Positions 63,288-64,000 of a stretch of 64,000 nucleotides of DNA are shown one piece after another. This DNA comes from Gammaproteobacteria bacterium (lineage in GTDB: Bacteria; Pseudomonadota; Gammaproteobacteria; Pseudomonadales; Pseudohongiellaceae). The translations under genes were made by a program, and so were the position numbers. The stretch covers positions 4,036,501 through 4,100,500 of the forward strand of contig JAWKZW010000001.1 in assembly GCA_041395725.1 (NCBI GenBank), given 5' to 3'. The stretch's first letter is position 1, and each line of letters starts with the position of its first letter. Under the pieces are notes generated by a model. The model was not told the origin of the DNA. It saw nothing but the letters and a program-made list of their open reading frames with translations, and did no database searches.

Positions 63288-63938
63288 TCAGTTACTTAAA
63301 GCATCCAATACTTTTTCCCGTATTTCGTTTACCGAACCCAGACCATCTATCTTTAGCACTTCAACAGCATTTCCTTCGGCTTTAAGCCTTTTATAGAAAT
63401 CAACCAGCGGTTTGGTTTGTTCATGATAGACCTGCAGGCGCTTACGGACTGTTTCCTCTTTGTCGTCTTCTCTTTGTATCAACGCTTCGCCGGTAACATC
63501 ATCAACACCTGCCGTTTGGGGAGGATTATTAATGACATGGTAAACCCGACCAGAGTCGAGATGTACACGTCGACCGCTCATTCTCTCCACGATTTCCTCA
63601 TCATCTACATGAATTTCCAGCACCACATCAATCGGTACACCGGATTCCTGCAGCGCTTCTGCCTGGGGAATGGTCCTTGGAAAACCATCAAACAGAAACC
63701 CGTTCGCGCAGTCATCCCGTTGAATGCGATCCTTCACCAGGGCAATGATGATGTCATCGGTAACCAGCCCACCGGAGGCCATAACCGCTTCCACCTGCCG
63801 GCCAAGCTCTGATTGCTCCTTAACCGCAGCACGCAGCATGTCTCCGGTAGAAATTTGCGGTATGCCGAATTTCTCGGTGATAAACGCCGCCTGAGTGCCT
63901 TTGCCAGCCCCAGGGGCTCCCAATAGGATGATTCTCAT
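63288..63938 (-). CDS. adk: Adenylate kinase
   Basis: Interconverts ATP plus AMP and two ADP. The 216-residue protein has the P-loop GAPGAGKGT at residues 7-15, AMP-binding FGIPQISTGDMLR, the DGFPRTIPQAE segment and a LID domain (about 122-160) with GRRVHLDSGRVYHV and no zinc cysteines, the Gram-negative type. E. coli Adk has 214 residues. AAGGAG lies eight bases before the start. It is transcribed from the candidate promoter at 63984 and ends at the terminator at 63186. Confidence 0.97.
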   Translation of the reverse strand: MRIILLGAPGAGKGTQAAFITEKFGIPQISTGDMLRAAVKEQSELGRQVEAVMASGGLVTDDIIIALVKDRIQRDDCANGFLFDGFPRTIPQAEALQESGVPIDVVLEIHVDDEEIVERMSGRRVHLDSGRVYHVINNPPQTAGVDDVTGEALIQREDDKEETVRKRLQVYHEQTKPLVDFYKRLKAEGNAVEVLKIDGLGSVNEIREKVLDALSN

Positions 63939-63983
63939 GAAAGATTGCTCCTTGATTGTATGATGTATGGGCCGTGACGAAAG

Positions 63984-63989
63984 ATTATA
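63984..63989 (-). promoter_or_regulatory. Candidate -10 of the adk promoter
   Basis: A perfect TATAAT on the minus strand lies 45 bases before the adk start. The -35 would fall beyond the right edge of the window, so it cannot be checked. Confidence 0.5.
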
Positions 63990-64000
63990 GCCCTTTCTGT

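Noticed and set aside
1..64000. Search for prophage, transposases, integrons, tRNA-associated islands and defence genes
   Set aside because: All recognisable genes are chromosomal housekeeping or ordinary metabolism in conserved order; no mobile-element gene was seen.

Overview
The window is core, housekeeping chromosome of a gammaproteobacterium of moderately high GC content, most likely Pseudomonadales or Cellvibrionales-like and possibly marine. The evidence is gene order: recX-recA-pncC-mutS-fdxA, nlpD-(DUF368)-pcm-truD-ispF-ispD-ftsB-eno-kdsA-pyrG-tilS-accA-dnaE-rnhB-lpxB-lpxA-fabZ-lpxD-skp-bamA-rseP-dxr-cdsA-uppS-frr-pyrH-tsf-rpsB, then divergent map-glnD-(ArsC-like)-dapD-dapE. This is very close to the Pseudomonas arrangement. 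ligA-zipA-smc (a true SMC rather than MukB), long-form DapD and an AlgP-like lysine/alanine-repeat protein agree with that placement. I saw no rRNA, tRNA, CRISPR array, prophage, transposase or plasmid function.

Layout. 1-8.1 kb, minus strand: end of a lytic-transglycosylase-like lipoprotein, ligA, zipA, smc. 8.1-8.7 kb: a repeat-rich non-coding stretch. 8.7-12.3 kb, plus strand: prpB-prpC-prpD, the 2-methylcitrate cycle for propionyl-CoA, with no adjacent regulator. 12.3-13.7 kb: a heat-shock promoter with a long leader and an IbpA-type small heat-shock gene. 13.7-16.0 kb, minus: a zinc-type medium-chain dehydrogenase and a DUF1015 protein. 16.0-21.7 kb: recX, recA (two LexA boxes upstream) and pncC on minus, then mutS and fdxA on plus. 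21.8-53 kb: a nearly unbroken minus-strand run of essential genes for tRNA modification, isoprenoid precursors, division, glycolysis, CTP, KDO and lipid A, fatty acids, replication, outer-membrane assembly and translation. 53-59.3 kb, plus: map, glnD, an ArsC-like reductase, dapD, dapE. 59.4-64 kb, minus: rsmJ, uppP, tsaB, the histone-H1-like protein and adk.

Many products act together. ispD, ispF and dxr make IPP/DMAPP; uppS makes undecaprenyl-PP from it; UppP dephosphorylates it; the DUF368 protein probably returns the carrier across the membrane. kdsA, lpxA, lpxB, lpxD and fabZ supply lipid A/LPS, while bamA, skp and rseP assemble and monitor the outer membrane. ligA, mutS, recA, recX, dnaE and rnhB cover replication and repair.

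Nothing here looks like an undescribed multi-gene system. The most notable points are: (i) ribosomal protein S2 carries a roughly 109-residue acidic extension ending in a histone-like Lys/Ala segment, and the same motif builds the separate AlgP-like protein; (ii) rpoS and surE are missing from loci where relatives normally carry them; (iii) a palindromic intergenic repeat is present in two copies, one inside the long leader of the small heat-shock gene downstream of a near-consensus sigma-32 promoter; (iv) short direct repeats at 20-base spacing lie upstream of prpBCD; (v) ZipA has an unusually long acidic linker.
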